Assembly (NCBI GenBank): GCA_013003255.1
Contig: JABDJZ010000440.1
Location: 1-13,090 of the forward strand
DNA: 13,090 bases
Origin: Rhodothermales bacterium
GTDB lineage: Bacteria > Bacteroidota > Rhodothermia > Rhodothermales > UBA10348
Direction: 5' to 3'
Part shown: in pieces, positions 1-7,490 of the stretch
Layout: every line of letters begins with the position of its first letter
Position numbering within the stretch: the stretch's first letter is position 1
Made by a program: the position numbers and the translations under genes
Notes under the pieces: generated by a model
Database searches by the model: none
The model's input: the letters and a program-made list of their open reading frames with translations, nothing else
Told to the model about the DNA's origin: nothing

Positions 1-175
1 GACTGGAGGCGTCCAGAAGACGATCCTCGGACAGCATGCCCAGCACGCGCTTCTCCTCACCCACCACCGGCAGGTGCCGGACCCGGAGCTCCATCAGGAG
101 TCCAAGCGCGTACTCCACCGTGTCTCCTGGACGGAGCGGCGGGGTTTCATCACTGATGAGGGGATCTACGGTCAT
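1..175 (-). CDS. CBS-domain protein, N-terminal part (runs off the left edge)
   Basis: The 58 visible codons start at an ATG on the minus strand (173-175). They read as the start of a CBS domain: MTVDPLISDETPPLRPGDTV, then an amphipathic helix, then RVRHLPVVGEEKRVLGMLSE. The HLPVV...G..S pattern is the classic CBS strand-helix signature. CBS pairs bind adenine nucleotides and regulate attached or partner proteins. Small stand-alone CBS proteins of about 200 residues, sometimes called AcuB-like, are common in Bacteroidota, but the missing C-terminus prevents a specific call. The frame stays open upstream of the ATG, and a TTG lies six codons earlier, so the start is not certain. No Shine-Dalgarno sequence is visible. 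It lies 191 bases downstream of hflX on the same strand and probably has its own promoter. Confidence 0.82.
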   Translation of the reverse strand, partial: MTVDPLISDETPPLRPGDTVEYALGLLMELRVRHLPVVGEEKRVLGMLSEDRLLDASS

Positions 176-308
176 GCTTTTAGGATCGGTCAACCCTGGC
201 GATTCGAAAGCTCCAAGAGCCGTGCCATGGGATAACGTTGGGCGGAACGGACGGATTCTCCTTCGATGTCACTTCGAAAACGTCCAGTGGAGAGGCCATC
301 TTCGGCGC

Positions 309-336
309 AACATAGGACATTTGGCGCACCGCGCAA
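309..336 (-). promoter_or_regulatory. Possible promoter for the CBS-domain gene
   Basis: On the minus strand, TTGCGC (331-336) is followed after 16 bases by TATGTT (309-314). This is a modest match to a -35/-10 pair, and TATGTTGC also loosely resembles the Bacteroidota -7 element TAnnTTTG. It lies in the 191-base gap between the hflX stop and the CBS start and would give a leader of roughly 125 bases. It is inferred from pattern only; such matches are frequent by chance. Confidence 0.25.
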
Positions 337-349
337 CTGCAATTCGCTC

Positions 350-367
350 ACCCGTTCCCAGACGGGT
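350..367 (-). terminator. Small hairpin at the hflX stop codon, possible terminator
   Basis: A perfect 6-base inverted repeat, ACCCGT and ACGGGT with a 6-base loop, begins at the last base of the hflX TAA codon. It would form a GC-rich hairpin just after translation ends. No T-run follows in the transcript direction, so it is not a canonical intrinsic terminator. It could instead stabilise the 3' end or be chance. Confidence 0.3.
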
Positions 368-1674
368 TATCCGGCCGAGTCCAGACCCTGACCGGACTCC
401 AGGACACCCTTGAGGCCACGGCGATGCTTCCTGGCCAGACGGATTCGCATCCGCGCAATGGGGATGGCCTCGTGGGGGGCTTCCGAGAGGTACTCCTCCT
501 CGAGAACGTCTGCGACCCGCCGCACGTGAGCGATGGCGCCCGCATTGGTAACCGGGATGCGCACTTCGGTCTCCACGTAGTCGGCTTCGACCAGTGAAAC
601 CACCTCGTCGCGCAGCGTCGAAAGTCCAATTCCACGCGCGGCCGAGACGAACACGGCGTCCTGGTGCTCGGAGCGGAGGCGCTGAATCAGTTCGGTGGAT
701 TCGACCGCGTCCACCTTGTTGAACACCAGGAGGGTGGGCTTGTCGTGGGCGTTCAATTCCTTCAACGTGGCGTTGACCACACGGATCTGATCGTCAAAAC
801 GGGGATGGGAGCAGTCCACCACGTGAAGGAGGGCGTCGCTCTCCCTCACCTCATCCAGCGTGCTCTTGAAGCTCTCGATCAGGCGGTGCGGCAGTTTTCG
901 AATGAAGCCCACCGTATCAGAGAGGAGAATCTCCTTGTTGCCGGTGATGCGCACCAGCCGCGTCGTGGCGTCCAGGGTAGCGAACAGCCGGTTCTCGGCC
1001 AGCACAGTGGTGTCCGCCAGCGCGTTCATCAGCGTGGACTTGCCGGCATTCGTGTAGCCTACCAGGGAGATTCGAGCGAACTCCCCGCGACCTTTCCGCT
1101 GCGTGGTTCGCTGGCGGTCAATCCGCTCCAGGCGCTCCTTCAGCGTCGCGATGCGGTGCCCGATCAGACGGCGGTCCGTTTCGATCTGGGTTTCTCCCGG
1201 GCCCTTGGTTCCGATGCCACCGCTCTGCCTGGAAAGGTGCGTCCAGTGTCGCGTCAGCCGCGTGCGGAGGTACTCCAACTGCGCCAGTTCAACCTGGGTC
1301 TTGGCGATGGCCGTACGGGCGTTGCGGGCGAAGATGTCCAGGATCAGTGCGGACCGATCAATAAGCTTGCACTTGATGGTCCGCTCCAGGTTACGGAGCT
1401 GATTGGGGCTGAGGTCGTCATCGAAAATGACGAGGTCGGCCTTGTGGGACTCCGCCAGTTCCTTGAGCTCCTCCACCTTTCCGGAACCCACGTAGGTGGC
1501 AGGATTGATGCCGCGGACTCGCTGCATCATGGTCTCGGCGGTATCCGCTCCGGCCGTGTCGGCCAGGAGTTCGAGTTCCTTGAGGGAATCCTCCACCTCC
1601 CAGGGCTGGACGCCTTGCGTCACTACGCCCACCAGGATCGCGGTCTCTCTCCGCGCAGATTGGGTATTGTTCAA
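367..1674 (-). CDS. hflX: GTPase HflX (ribosome-splitting/rescue GTPase)
   Basis: HflX is a cytosolic translational GTPase that binds the 50S subunit and splits stalled or heat-damaged ribosomes. The 435-residue product has the full family layout. The N-terminal HflX domain (about 10-195) contains GSGKVEEL at 63-70, FDDDLSP at 84-90 and the signature GGIGTKGPGETQIETDRR at 152-169. The G domain follows, with P-loop GYTNAGKST (206-214), DTVGF (253-257), NKVD (319-322) and SA (344-345). A short C-terminal domain completes it. Length is close to E. coli HflX (426). The only sensible start is a TTG at 1672-1674, nine residues before the conserved ETAILVGV strand; the first in-frame ATG is at residue 49, inside the domain. 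The start lies 11 bases after the stop of the upstream membrane protein, which suggests translational coupling. An 11-base tandem duplication sits in that junction. Confidence 0.96.
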   Translation of the reverse strand: MNNTQSARRETAILVGVVTQGVQPWEVEDSLKELELLADTAGADTAETMMQRVRGINPATYVGSGKVEELKELAESHKADLVIFDDDLSPNQLRNLERTIKCKLIDRSALILDIFARNARTAIAKTQVELAQLEYLRTRLTRHWTHLSRQSGGIGTKGPGETQIETDRRLIGHRIATLKERLERIDRQRTTQRKGRGEFARISLVGYTNAGKSTLMNALADTTVLAENRLFATLDATTRLVRITGNKEILLSDTVGFIRKLPHRLIESFKSTLDEVRESDALLHVVDCSHPRFDDQIRVVNATLKELNAHDKPTLLVFNKVDAVESTELIQRLRSEHQDAVFVSAARGIGLSTLRDEVVSLVEADYVETEVRIPVTNAGAIAHVRRVADVLEEEYLSEAPHEAIPIARMRIRLARKHRRGLKGVLESGQGLDSAG

Positions 1675-1676
1675 TA

Positions 1677-1697
1677 AGCTGGTTGCTAGCTGGTTGC
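1677..1697. repeat. 11-base tandem duplication at the membrane protein/hflX junction
   Basis: On the plus strand AGCTGGTTGC occurs at 1677-1686 and again at 1688-1697, separated by one T. This amounts to nearly two copies of an 11-base unit. On the coding (minus) strand the distal copy encodes Ala-Thr-Ser and runs into the TAG stop of the upstream gene. The proximal copy lies in the spacer before the hflX TTG. Because 11 is not a multiple of three, the duplication changes the relative frame of the two genes. Confidence 0.85.
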
Positions 1698-2234
1698 GCG
1701 CTTTCCGGGCGTGCGCTCCGTGGTGCGGGGAGGCCGCTGCTCCAGGCGCTCAGAAACCACGCGACGAAAACGCGCGCGGTGGGCGTTGGGTACGCTGACC
1801 TCCAATCGGCGGGTCTGATTACTCTCCGATCGGTAGAGAAAGACGGTCACGCTCTTGCGGGCTCCTTCGATCTCGAAGTGGTCTGTGACCTGGCACCAGG
1901 GCAGAGTCTTGTCTCTTCGGCCCAGGCCCGCCACGACGCCGTGACGCGAGACCACCACCGTGCCGGCAATGACCGTGGCGGCAAACCACATCAGCCCGCC
2001 CATGACGTACCCGACAAAGACCCACGAGGGCACCAGACTTCCCGTGTTGAACGCGTAGATGGCCAGGAGACCGATGACACCCACAAAGGTGATGGGCCAG
2101 GCCACCGCCATGCGTGGTATTTGCCACGCCATGACGGCATCGCGAACGCTTTGCCGCTGATGCACGGTCAGCCCGAGAAGGCCGGCCGTGACCAACAGAA
2201 ACGCGGCTACCAGTATGGTGTGAAATGCAGGCAT
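1686..2234 (-). CDS. Small membrane protein with a possible bacterial PH-like C-terminal domain
   Basis: I do not recognise a named family. The 182-residue product has three clear hydrophobic segments, about residues 4-24, 44-62 and 70-94. The cytosolic-looking part from about 92 to 165 alternates short beta-type strands (TVVVSRHGVVAG, VTVFLYR, RRLEVSVP) and ends in a helix (AHRARFRRVVSERLE). This order of strands and final helix, directly after membrane helices, resembles bacterial PH-like (bPH) membrane proteins. The tail (166-182) is basic and probably disordered. The ATG at 2232-2234 lies 25 bases after the BatA-like gene, and the stop is 11 bases before hflX, so all three are probably co-transcribed. 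That it is a real gene is well supported by spacing and composition; the domain assignment is inference. Confidence 0.68.
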   Translation of the reverse strand: MPAFHTILVAAFLLVTAGLLGLTVHQRQSVRDAVMAWQIPRMAVAWPITFVGVIGLLAIYAFNTGSLVPSWVFVGYVMGGLMWFAATVIAGTVVVSRHGVVAGLGRRDKTLPWCQVTDHFEIEGARKSVTVFLYRSESNQTRRLEVSVPNAHRARFRRVVSERLEQRPPRTTERTPGKRATS

Positions 2235-2259
2235 TCACGCGGGGGAACGCGCCGGGGAG

Positions 2260-4347
2260 TCAGGTGGTGGTTTCGGGCGTCCACTGCTTGGCGACAATCA
2301 TCTCTGCCGCCAGGAAAAGCAACGCGAGGGCCAGAAACACGTTCCAGAGGTCGGCGCCACGCCGCGCCTCGGCTACCGTGTCAGCGATGGGCTCGGAGCC
2401 CGAGACGTCCAGGGGAGTGATGGGCGCGTCCGACCGCTGCGCCAGCAGGCTGGCAGCCTCCGCGGGTTGCGCCAGAGCCAGTGCCGACTCACGCGTATCC
2501 ACGTTAACGGCCACAAGCCGGTGCAGGACGCCGTCAACCCGGACCTCGTAGTGCCCGGGTTCTTCCAGCAGTCCGGTCAGGCTGACAAGGGTACCACCGA
2601 CGCCGGTGCGTCGCGGGGGCGCCGACTCCAGGCCCGAGGGAGAAAGCACGGAGACTGCCGCGGATTCCGCGACGCCAGGGAGCAGGAGGTCCGCTGCATC
2701 GCCCACCTCGAATACCTCGCCCGTACTGGTCTGGCTCGACGAGAGAAGAAAGACCGACCGGTACAGAAGTGGCAGGAATAGCCCCCTTGTGGGCAGGTCG
2801 GACCACGAAATGTCGGGGGCAACCGCAAGAAGCAGAACGCCGCCACGACCGTGTCGAATCTCCTGTAGAAATGGGGAGCCGGAGGACAGGTCCATCAGTG
2901 TGGATTCGGTCCGGGTACCTGGCTGGTACACGGCGCGACGATAGACTGAAGGCCGCTCCAGTTCGCCGACCGAGGTGTCCAGGATACCCTCGAACAACGG
3001 ATGCTCCAGGTCAACCCGGTCCACCACATCCACGGTGGTGCCGTCCCCCGCTGAAATGCTGCGGATCTGGCCACCTCCGAGGCCGGCCAGAAGAGCATTG
3101 TAGTCTGGTATGCGCGCGCCGGCGCCCGGAAAGAGAAGCAGGCCGCCGCCGGCCTCGACGAAGGCCACCAACCGATCGGACTCGCCCGATGACAGGGTCT
3201 GAAGTCCGGCGAGCACCACGACATCCACGGACCCCAGGTCCACCGAGGGTAGCTGGTTTTCCCGGATGGTCTGCAGATCAATGGAAACGGTCGGATCCGC
3301 CTGCAGGGCGGCTCGGAGAAACCGTAGATCCTGACCGTCACCGCCAACCAGCAGCACGGACCGGTCCTCAGGGACGTTCAGCGCGAAATAGGCCGTATTG
3401 TCATCGGGGAAGGCGTCATCCTCCGTCTGTACTGTTCCGGCCAGCCAGCCCCGCGAGGCCGGTGTCACGGAAAACTCCACCGCGGCCTCCACGCCAACCT
3501 CCAGGTTGCTTGTGGCCTGTGCCACACGGTCGCCGGCCAGATAGACGCTCGTGACGTAGGAGGCCGCCGGTGACGATCCGTGGTTGGTCAAGGTTGCCGC
3601 CAGCCTCAAAGGCTGATCCGCCTCAACGATTCGCGAGCGAAGCTCGACGTTGGACACGCCGACGTTGTCCGGGGACCCCGCTCCCACCGGAAGCAGAAAG
3701 ACCGGGGTGGCCGGGTTGATCCGGGCCGCCGTTGTATCGAGCAGGGTTGAGGCCTGAAGGTCACCGATGAAATAGAGTTCGCGGTTCTGGCTCTCGGCGT
3801 TGGCCAGAAGGTCGCTCGCCGCCGCCAACGCGGTGATGGCACTCTGGCCGCCCGGCCCAACGGACAGTCCCTCGAGGCGGCGCAGGGCGGTCTCGCCTCC
3901 GGGGCCCAGCGTCGGGATCGCGGAAGAGGCAAGGCCCAGCACGGCCACTTCATCCCGGGAGTCGGTGTCTGCCAGGATCCCGCCGGCCAAGGCCAGCGCC
4001 TGGTCCATGTAGGCTCCACCGGCGTCACGTTGCTGCATGGAGGGCGACGTGTCCACAACCACGGCAACGGCCACCGGAGCAGCGCCGGCAAACGCACCGG
4101 CCAATTGTCCGCGCAGGGTAGGGCGGGCAAACGCGATGACCATCGCGGCGATGGCCAGAGTCCGGAGCGCCAGCAGGAGCCACTGCTTGATCCGAACCCG
4201 CTGCATCGTGGAGCGCTCCACCTCCCGCAGGAAGGCCAGCGAGGAGAATTCCACCCTGCGCGGCTTTCTGAAATTGAACAGGTGGATGATCAGCGGCACG
4301 GCCGCTGCCACCAAACCGAGCAGAATGAGGGGATTGAGAAACGTCAT
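2260..4347 (-). CDS. BatA-type membrane protein with von Willebrand factor A domain
   Basis: The 695-residue product starts with the BatA N-terminal signature: FLNPLILLGLVAAAVPLIIH as membrane segment 1 (about 5-24), then HLFNFRKPRRVEFSSLAFL. A second membrane segment (about 57-75) ends in FARPTLRG. The VWA domain (about 91-222) begins with an intact MIDAS motif DTSPS (DxSxS) at 99-103, with FIGD at 193-196 as the likely later acidic strand. Next come an Ig/CARDB-like region (about 228-325), a flavodoxin/GATase-like segment (331-450, with VLLVGG, VDVVVLAG and AGGGLLLFPG), another beta-rich part, and a C-terminal membrane helix (667-685). In Bacteroidota, Bat proteins are linked to aerotolerance and envelope stress. 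The usual MoxR ATPase and DUF58 partners are not in this window. The ATG at 4345-4347 places the BatA signature at residue 1, as in homologues. Confidence 0.87.
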   Translation of the reverse strand: MTFLNPLILLGLVAAAVPLIIHLFNFRKPRRVEFSSLAFLREVERSTMQRVRIKQWLLLALRTLAIAAMVIAFARPTLRGQLAGAFAGAAPVAVAVVVDTSPSMQQRDAGGAYMDQALALAGGILADTDSRDEVAVLGLASSAIPTLGPGGETALRRLEGLSVGPGGQSAITALAAASDLLANAESQNRELYFIGDLQASTLLDTTAARINPATPVFLLPVGAGSPDNVGVSNVELRSRIVEADQPLRLAATLTNHGSSPAASYVTSVYLAGDRVAQATSNLEVGVEAAVEFSVTPASRGWLAGTVQTEDDAFPDDNTAYFALNVPEDRSVLLVGGDGQDLRFLRAALQADPTVSIDLQTIRENQLPSVDLGSVDVVVLAGLQTLSSGESDRLVAFVEAGGGLLLFPGAGARIPDYNALLAGLGGGQIRSISAGDGTTVDVVDRVDLEHPLFEGILDTSVGELERPSVYRRAVYQPGTRTESTLMDLSSGSPFLQEIRHGRGGVLLLAVAPDISWSDLPTRGLFLPLLYRSVFLLSSSQTSTGEVFEVGDAADLLLPGVAESAAVSVLSPSGLESAPPRRTGVGGTLVSLTGLLEEPGHYEVRVDGVLHRLVAVNVDTRESALALAQPAEAASLLAQRSDAPITPLDVSGSEPIADTVAEARRGADLWNVFLALALLFLAAEMIVAKQWTPETTT

Positions 4348-4465
4348 GAGCCCGCCTACAACGAGGCCTGCTTGGGGCCGTTCCGTTGGGTTGCGGATCT
4401 ACATATATGTGTGCGATCCCATCCGTGCGATGCGCGTACAAGATGGTCTTTCCCTTTACTCCTCC
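4348..4465. promoter_or_regulatory. Divergent promoter region with central palindrome ACATATATGT
   Basis: This 118-base spacer separates the divergent starts of the BatA-like gene and uvrA. It contains a perfect 10-base palindrome, ACATATATGT, at 4401-4410. The palindrome is an AT-rich island in GC-rich sequence, centred about 58 bases from one start and 60 from the other. It could be a -10 region used in both directions or a dimeric regulator site, possibly related to DNA damage control given uvrA. It does not match the E. coli SOS box (CTGT-N8-ACAG). TACAAGAT at 4437-4444 is another possible -10. The exact promoter cannot be fixed by eye. Confidence 0.4.
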
Positions 4466-7297
4466 ATGGCAGAAAGACCCAAACGGTCCATTACTATACG
4501 AGGCGCCCGTCAGCACAACCTGAAGGGTGTTGACCTGGACATCCCTCGTGGAAAGCTGATTGTGTTCACCGGTCCATCGGGGTCCGGCAAGTCCTCCCTG
4601 GCGTTCGATACCATCTACGCTGAGGGACAGCGCCGCTACGTGGAGAGCCTGAGTGCCTACGCGCGGCAGTTCCTGGAGCGCATGGACAAGCCGGATGTCG
4701 ACGTCATCACCGGGCTGGCCCCTGCGATCGCCATCGAACAGAAGACCGCCTCGCGAAATCCGCGGTCCACGGTGTCCACGCAGACCGAAATCTACGACCA
4801 CCTGCGCCTCCTGTTTGCCCGAATAGGCACCACCTACTCTCCGGTCTCAGGCGAGCCGGTCACGCGCGACACGCCGCGGTCGGTGGCCTCCGGTTTGACG
4901 GAAGAGCTCGAAGACGGCACCAGATTCTATCTGGGGTTCCGCCTTCCCGAGCGCAAGGGAATCACGCTGGTTCGGGAGTTGGACTCACTGAAACGGCGCG
5001 GCTTCTTCCGCATCCTGGTCTCGACGGCCAAGACCGACAAGTTGATCGATCTCAACGAGACGGAGCCGTCCACCGTCCGCGCGGCGCGGAAACGGATCCT
5101 GGTGGTGGCGGACCGACTTGTGATTCGAAAGGAAGACGAGACCGCATTGGCGCGTCTGGCCGACTCGGTCGAAATGGCCTTCAGGGAAGGTAGCGGGCGT
5201 GCGGTAGCCCGCTTGGCCGAGGCCCGCGATGAGTTCGAGTTCAGCGAGTTCTTTGAGCGCGATGGGCTCCGTTTTGAGGAGCCGTCCCCCAACCTGTTCT
5301 CGTTCAACTCGCCACTGGGCGCCTGTCCGGAGTGCCAGGGTTTCGGGCGAGTGACCGGCCTCGACCCGGACCTGATCATCCCGAAGCCGCAGCTGTCCAT
5401 TCGGCAGGGTGCCATCGCCCCATTCCGGACCGACCAGTGGAGCAACTACTTCCGGGACCTGATCCGGGCCGCCGCCGATGCGCGCCTCTCCATCGACGTC
5501 CCCTATGCGGCGCTCACTGAGGAAGAGCGCAAGCTGGTCTGGGAGGGCGCCGGCGAGTACGTCGGCATCAAGGGGTTCTTCGCCATGCTGGAGAAGAAGA
5601 ACTACAAGATGCACTACCGCATCCTCCACGCGCGGTATCGCGGCTACACCACCTGTCCGTCCTGCGAAGGCTCGCGCCTGCGGCCGGAAGCACGCTACGT
5701 GCGGGTCGCTGGAAAGCACATCGGGGAAATCGGTCAGATGACCGTCGGGGAAGCCCGGCATTTCCTGGACGAGTTGGAGCTTTCGTCCTATGAAAAGGAG
5801 GTAGCCGGCAGGATGCTGGAGGAGCTGCAGAAGCGACTCCGGTTTCTGGATGATGTCGGCCTCGACTACCTGACGCTGGATCGTCTGAGCCAGACCCTTT
5901 CGGGGGGCGAGAGTCAGCGCATTCACCTGGCCACCTCGTTGGGCTCGGCGCTCGTGGGCTCCCTGTATGTCCTGGATGAACCATCGATTGGTCTCCACCC
6001 CAGAGACTCGTCCCGGCTGATTTCCATCCTCGAAAGTCTGCGTGATCTGGGTAATACCGTCATCGTGGTCGAACACGAGGAGGCCATGATGCGCAGCGCA
6101 GATTACCTCGTGGACCTGGGGCCTGGTGCCGGTAGGCTGGGCGGAGAGGTGGTGGCGGAAGGGCACCCTTCTGAGGTGCTTTCGAATCCCAAATCACTGA
6201 CCGGGGCCTATCTCTCCGGCAGCCGCCAAATTGCCGTTCCCCAGAAACGCCGGCCCATTCGCGACAAGGAAGTCATCCGGGTGGAGAACGCCCGGCAGCA
6301 CAATCTCAAGGGAATTGACGTCTCGATTCCCCTCGGCGTGGTGACCTGCGTTACCGGTGTCTCCGGCTCTGGGAAGTCCACCCTGATGCACGACATCGTC
6401 TACCTGGGGCTGGCCAAGCTCCTCGGGCTTGAGATCAGTGATTCGAAGGTGGGAGCTCATGACAGCATTCGGGGTCACCGGCTGCTGGACCACGTGGAAC
6501 TGGTGGATCAGAACGCCATCGGTCGTTCACCGAGGTCGAACCCGATCACCTACATCAAGGCGTTCGACCAGATCCGGCAGCTCTTTGCCCAGACCCATCA
6601 GGCCCAGGTCCGCGGACTCAAGCCAGGATACTTTTCCTTCAATGTGCCCGGCGGTCGATGTGAGACCTGCCAGGGCGAGGGCCAGGTGAAGGTGGAAATG
6701 CAGTTCCTCGCGGACCTGTACCTGGAGTGCGAGGCGTGTAAGGGTACCCGCTACAAGCAGGAGGCGCGGGAGCTGCACTATCACGGCCGAAGCATTGACC
6801 AGGTCCTGGAAATGACGGTCGACGAGGCTGTCGAGTTCTTCAGCGACAATGCGCCGCTTACCAGAAAGCTGACTGTCCTGTCGGAGATCGGCCTGGGCTA
6901 CATCTCGCTCGGCCAGCCCTCGAACACCCTTTCGGGAGGCGAGGCCCAGCGGATCAAGCTGGCCGGACACCTGGCAAAGACTACAAAGAACCGGACGCTC
7001 TACCTGTTTGATGAGCCCACGACCGGCCTTCACTTTTCCGATATCCAGAAGCTTCTCGGCGCCTTCGACCGACTCGTGGAGCGGGGCCATTCCGTGGTGA
7101 TCATTGAGCACAATCTGGACGTGATCAAGTGTGCCGACCACGTTATAGACCTGGGTCCCGAGGGCGGGGTCCGCGGTGGATTCGTGGTCGGAGAGGGGAC
7201 GCCGGAAGAGATCGCGCGTCTCCCCGAAAGCCATACCGGGCAATTCCTGCGCGGCGTTCTACCGGAATTCGCCGTGCCGGTGCAAGAACCAGCCTGA
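4466..7297 (+). CDS. uvrA: Excinuclease ABC subunit A (UvrA)
   Basis: UvrA is the damage-sensing ATPase of nucleotide excision repair; its dimer loads UvrB onto lesions. With the ATG at 4466 the product is 943 residues (E. coli 940). The frame is open further upstream and an in-frame ATG at 4430 would add 12 residues, but homologues begin close to the ITIRGARQHNLKG segment. ABC module I has Walker A GPSGSGKSS (36-44), signature LSGGESQ (478-484) and Walker B LYVLDEP (500-506). Module II has GVSGSGKST (631-639), LSGGEAQ (822-828) and LYLFDEP (845-851). The C-terminal zinc finger is intact: C732, C735, C755, C758. In the first finger only C287 and C290 remain; the preceding pair is replaced by non-cysteine sequence (about 262-276). 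Another CxxC pair is at C397/C400. All catalytic motifs are intact, so the enzyme should be functional. Confidence 0.98.
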   Translation: MAERPKRSITIRGARQHNLKGVDLDIPRGKLIVFTGPSGSGKSSLAFDTIYAEGQRRYVESLSAYARQFLERMDKPDVDVITGLAPAIAIEQKTASRNPRSTVSTQTEIYDHLRLLFARIGTTYSPVSGEPVTRDTPRSVASGLTEELEDGTRFYLGFRLPERKGITLVRELDSLKRRGFFRILVSTAKTDKLIDLNETEPSTVRAARKRILVVADRLVIRKEDETALARLADSVEMAFREGSGRAVARLAEARDEFEFSEFFERDGLRFEEPSPNLFSFNSPLGACPECQGFGRVTGLDPDLIIPKPQLSIRQGAIAPFRTDQWSNYFRDLIRAAADARLSIDVPYAALTEEERKLVWEGAGEYVGIKGFFAMLEKKNYKMHYRILHARYRGYTTCPSCEGSRLRPEARYVRVAGKHIGEIGQMTVGEARHFLDELELSSYEKEVAGRMLEELQKRLRFLDDVGLDYLTLDRLSQTLSGGESQRIHLATSLGSALVGSLYVLDEPSIGLHPRDSSRLISILESLRDLGNTVIVVEHEEAMMRSADYLVDLGPGAGRLGGEVVAEGHPSEVLSNPKSLTGAYLSGSRQIAVPQKRRPIRDKEVIRVENARQHNLKGIDVSIPLGVVTCVTGVSGSGKSTLMHDIVYLGLAKLLGLEISDSKVGAHDSIRGHRLLDHVELVDQNAIGRSPRSNPITYIKAFDQIRQLFAQTHQAQVRGLKPGYFSFNVPGGRCETCQGEGQVKVEMQFLADLYLECEACKGTRYKQEARELHYHGRSIDQVLEMTVDEAVEFFSDNAPLTRKLTVLSEIGLGYISLGQPSNTLSGGEAQRIKLAGHLAKTTKNRTLYLFDEPTTGLHFSDIQKLLGAFDRLVERGHSVVIIEHNLDVIKCADHVIDLGPEGGVRGGFVVGEGTPEEIARLPESHTGQFLRGVLPEFAVPVQEPA

Positions 7298-7490
7298 TTC
7301 AACCGTAACCAATGCAGGGTGGGCGTCACATAGGGGCCCGCCTCACTTACCTCCGCAGTTCGCCCGGCGTACAGCGCCGGATCGCACGTCGGAACCGCAG
7401 CACCCCGCCGCTGCCCGTACCAGACTGACAGCCATAGCCACCATCCATCCGATATCGACCGCTTCGCCGTCCGCTGAGGAGGCCCGGCAC

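Noticed and set aside
664..1677. A 337-codon open frame on the plus strand, antisense to hflX
   Set aside because: hflX on the other strand has every family motif; this frame is a GC-driven shadow without domain features.
4037..4465. Upstream extension of the uvrA frame by 143 codons
   Set aside because: The extension overlaps the BatA-like gene on the other strand and precedes the point where UvrA homology starts; the ATG at 4466 gives the normal family length.
4985..6166. A 393-codon minus-strand frame antisense to uvrA
   Set aside because: It mirrors conserved uvrA coding sequence and shows no protein-like motif of its own.
7298..7345. Possible terminator hairpin after uvrA (GTGGGC and GCCTCAC arms)
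   Set aside because: Pairing needs a wobble and a bulge and no T-run follows, so I could not support it.
7176..7490. Upstream extension of the first glycosyltransferase frame into uvrA
   Set aside because: The added sequence overlaps uvrA and is Arg/Pro/Ser-rich without structure; the glycosyltransferase fold begins just after the GTG at 7491.
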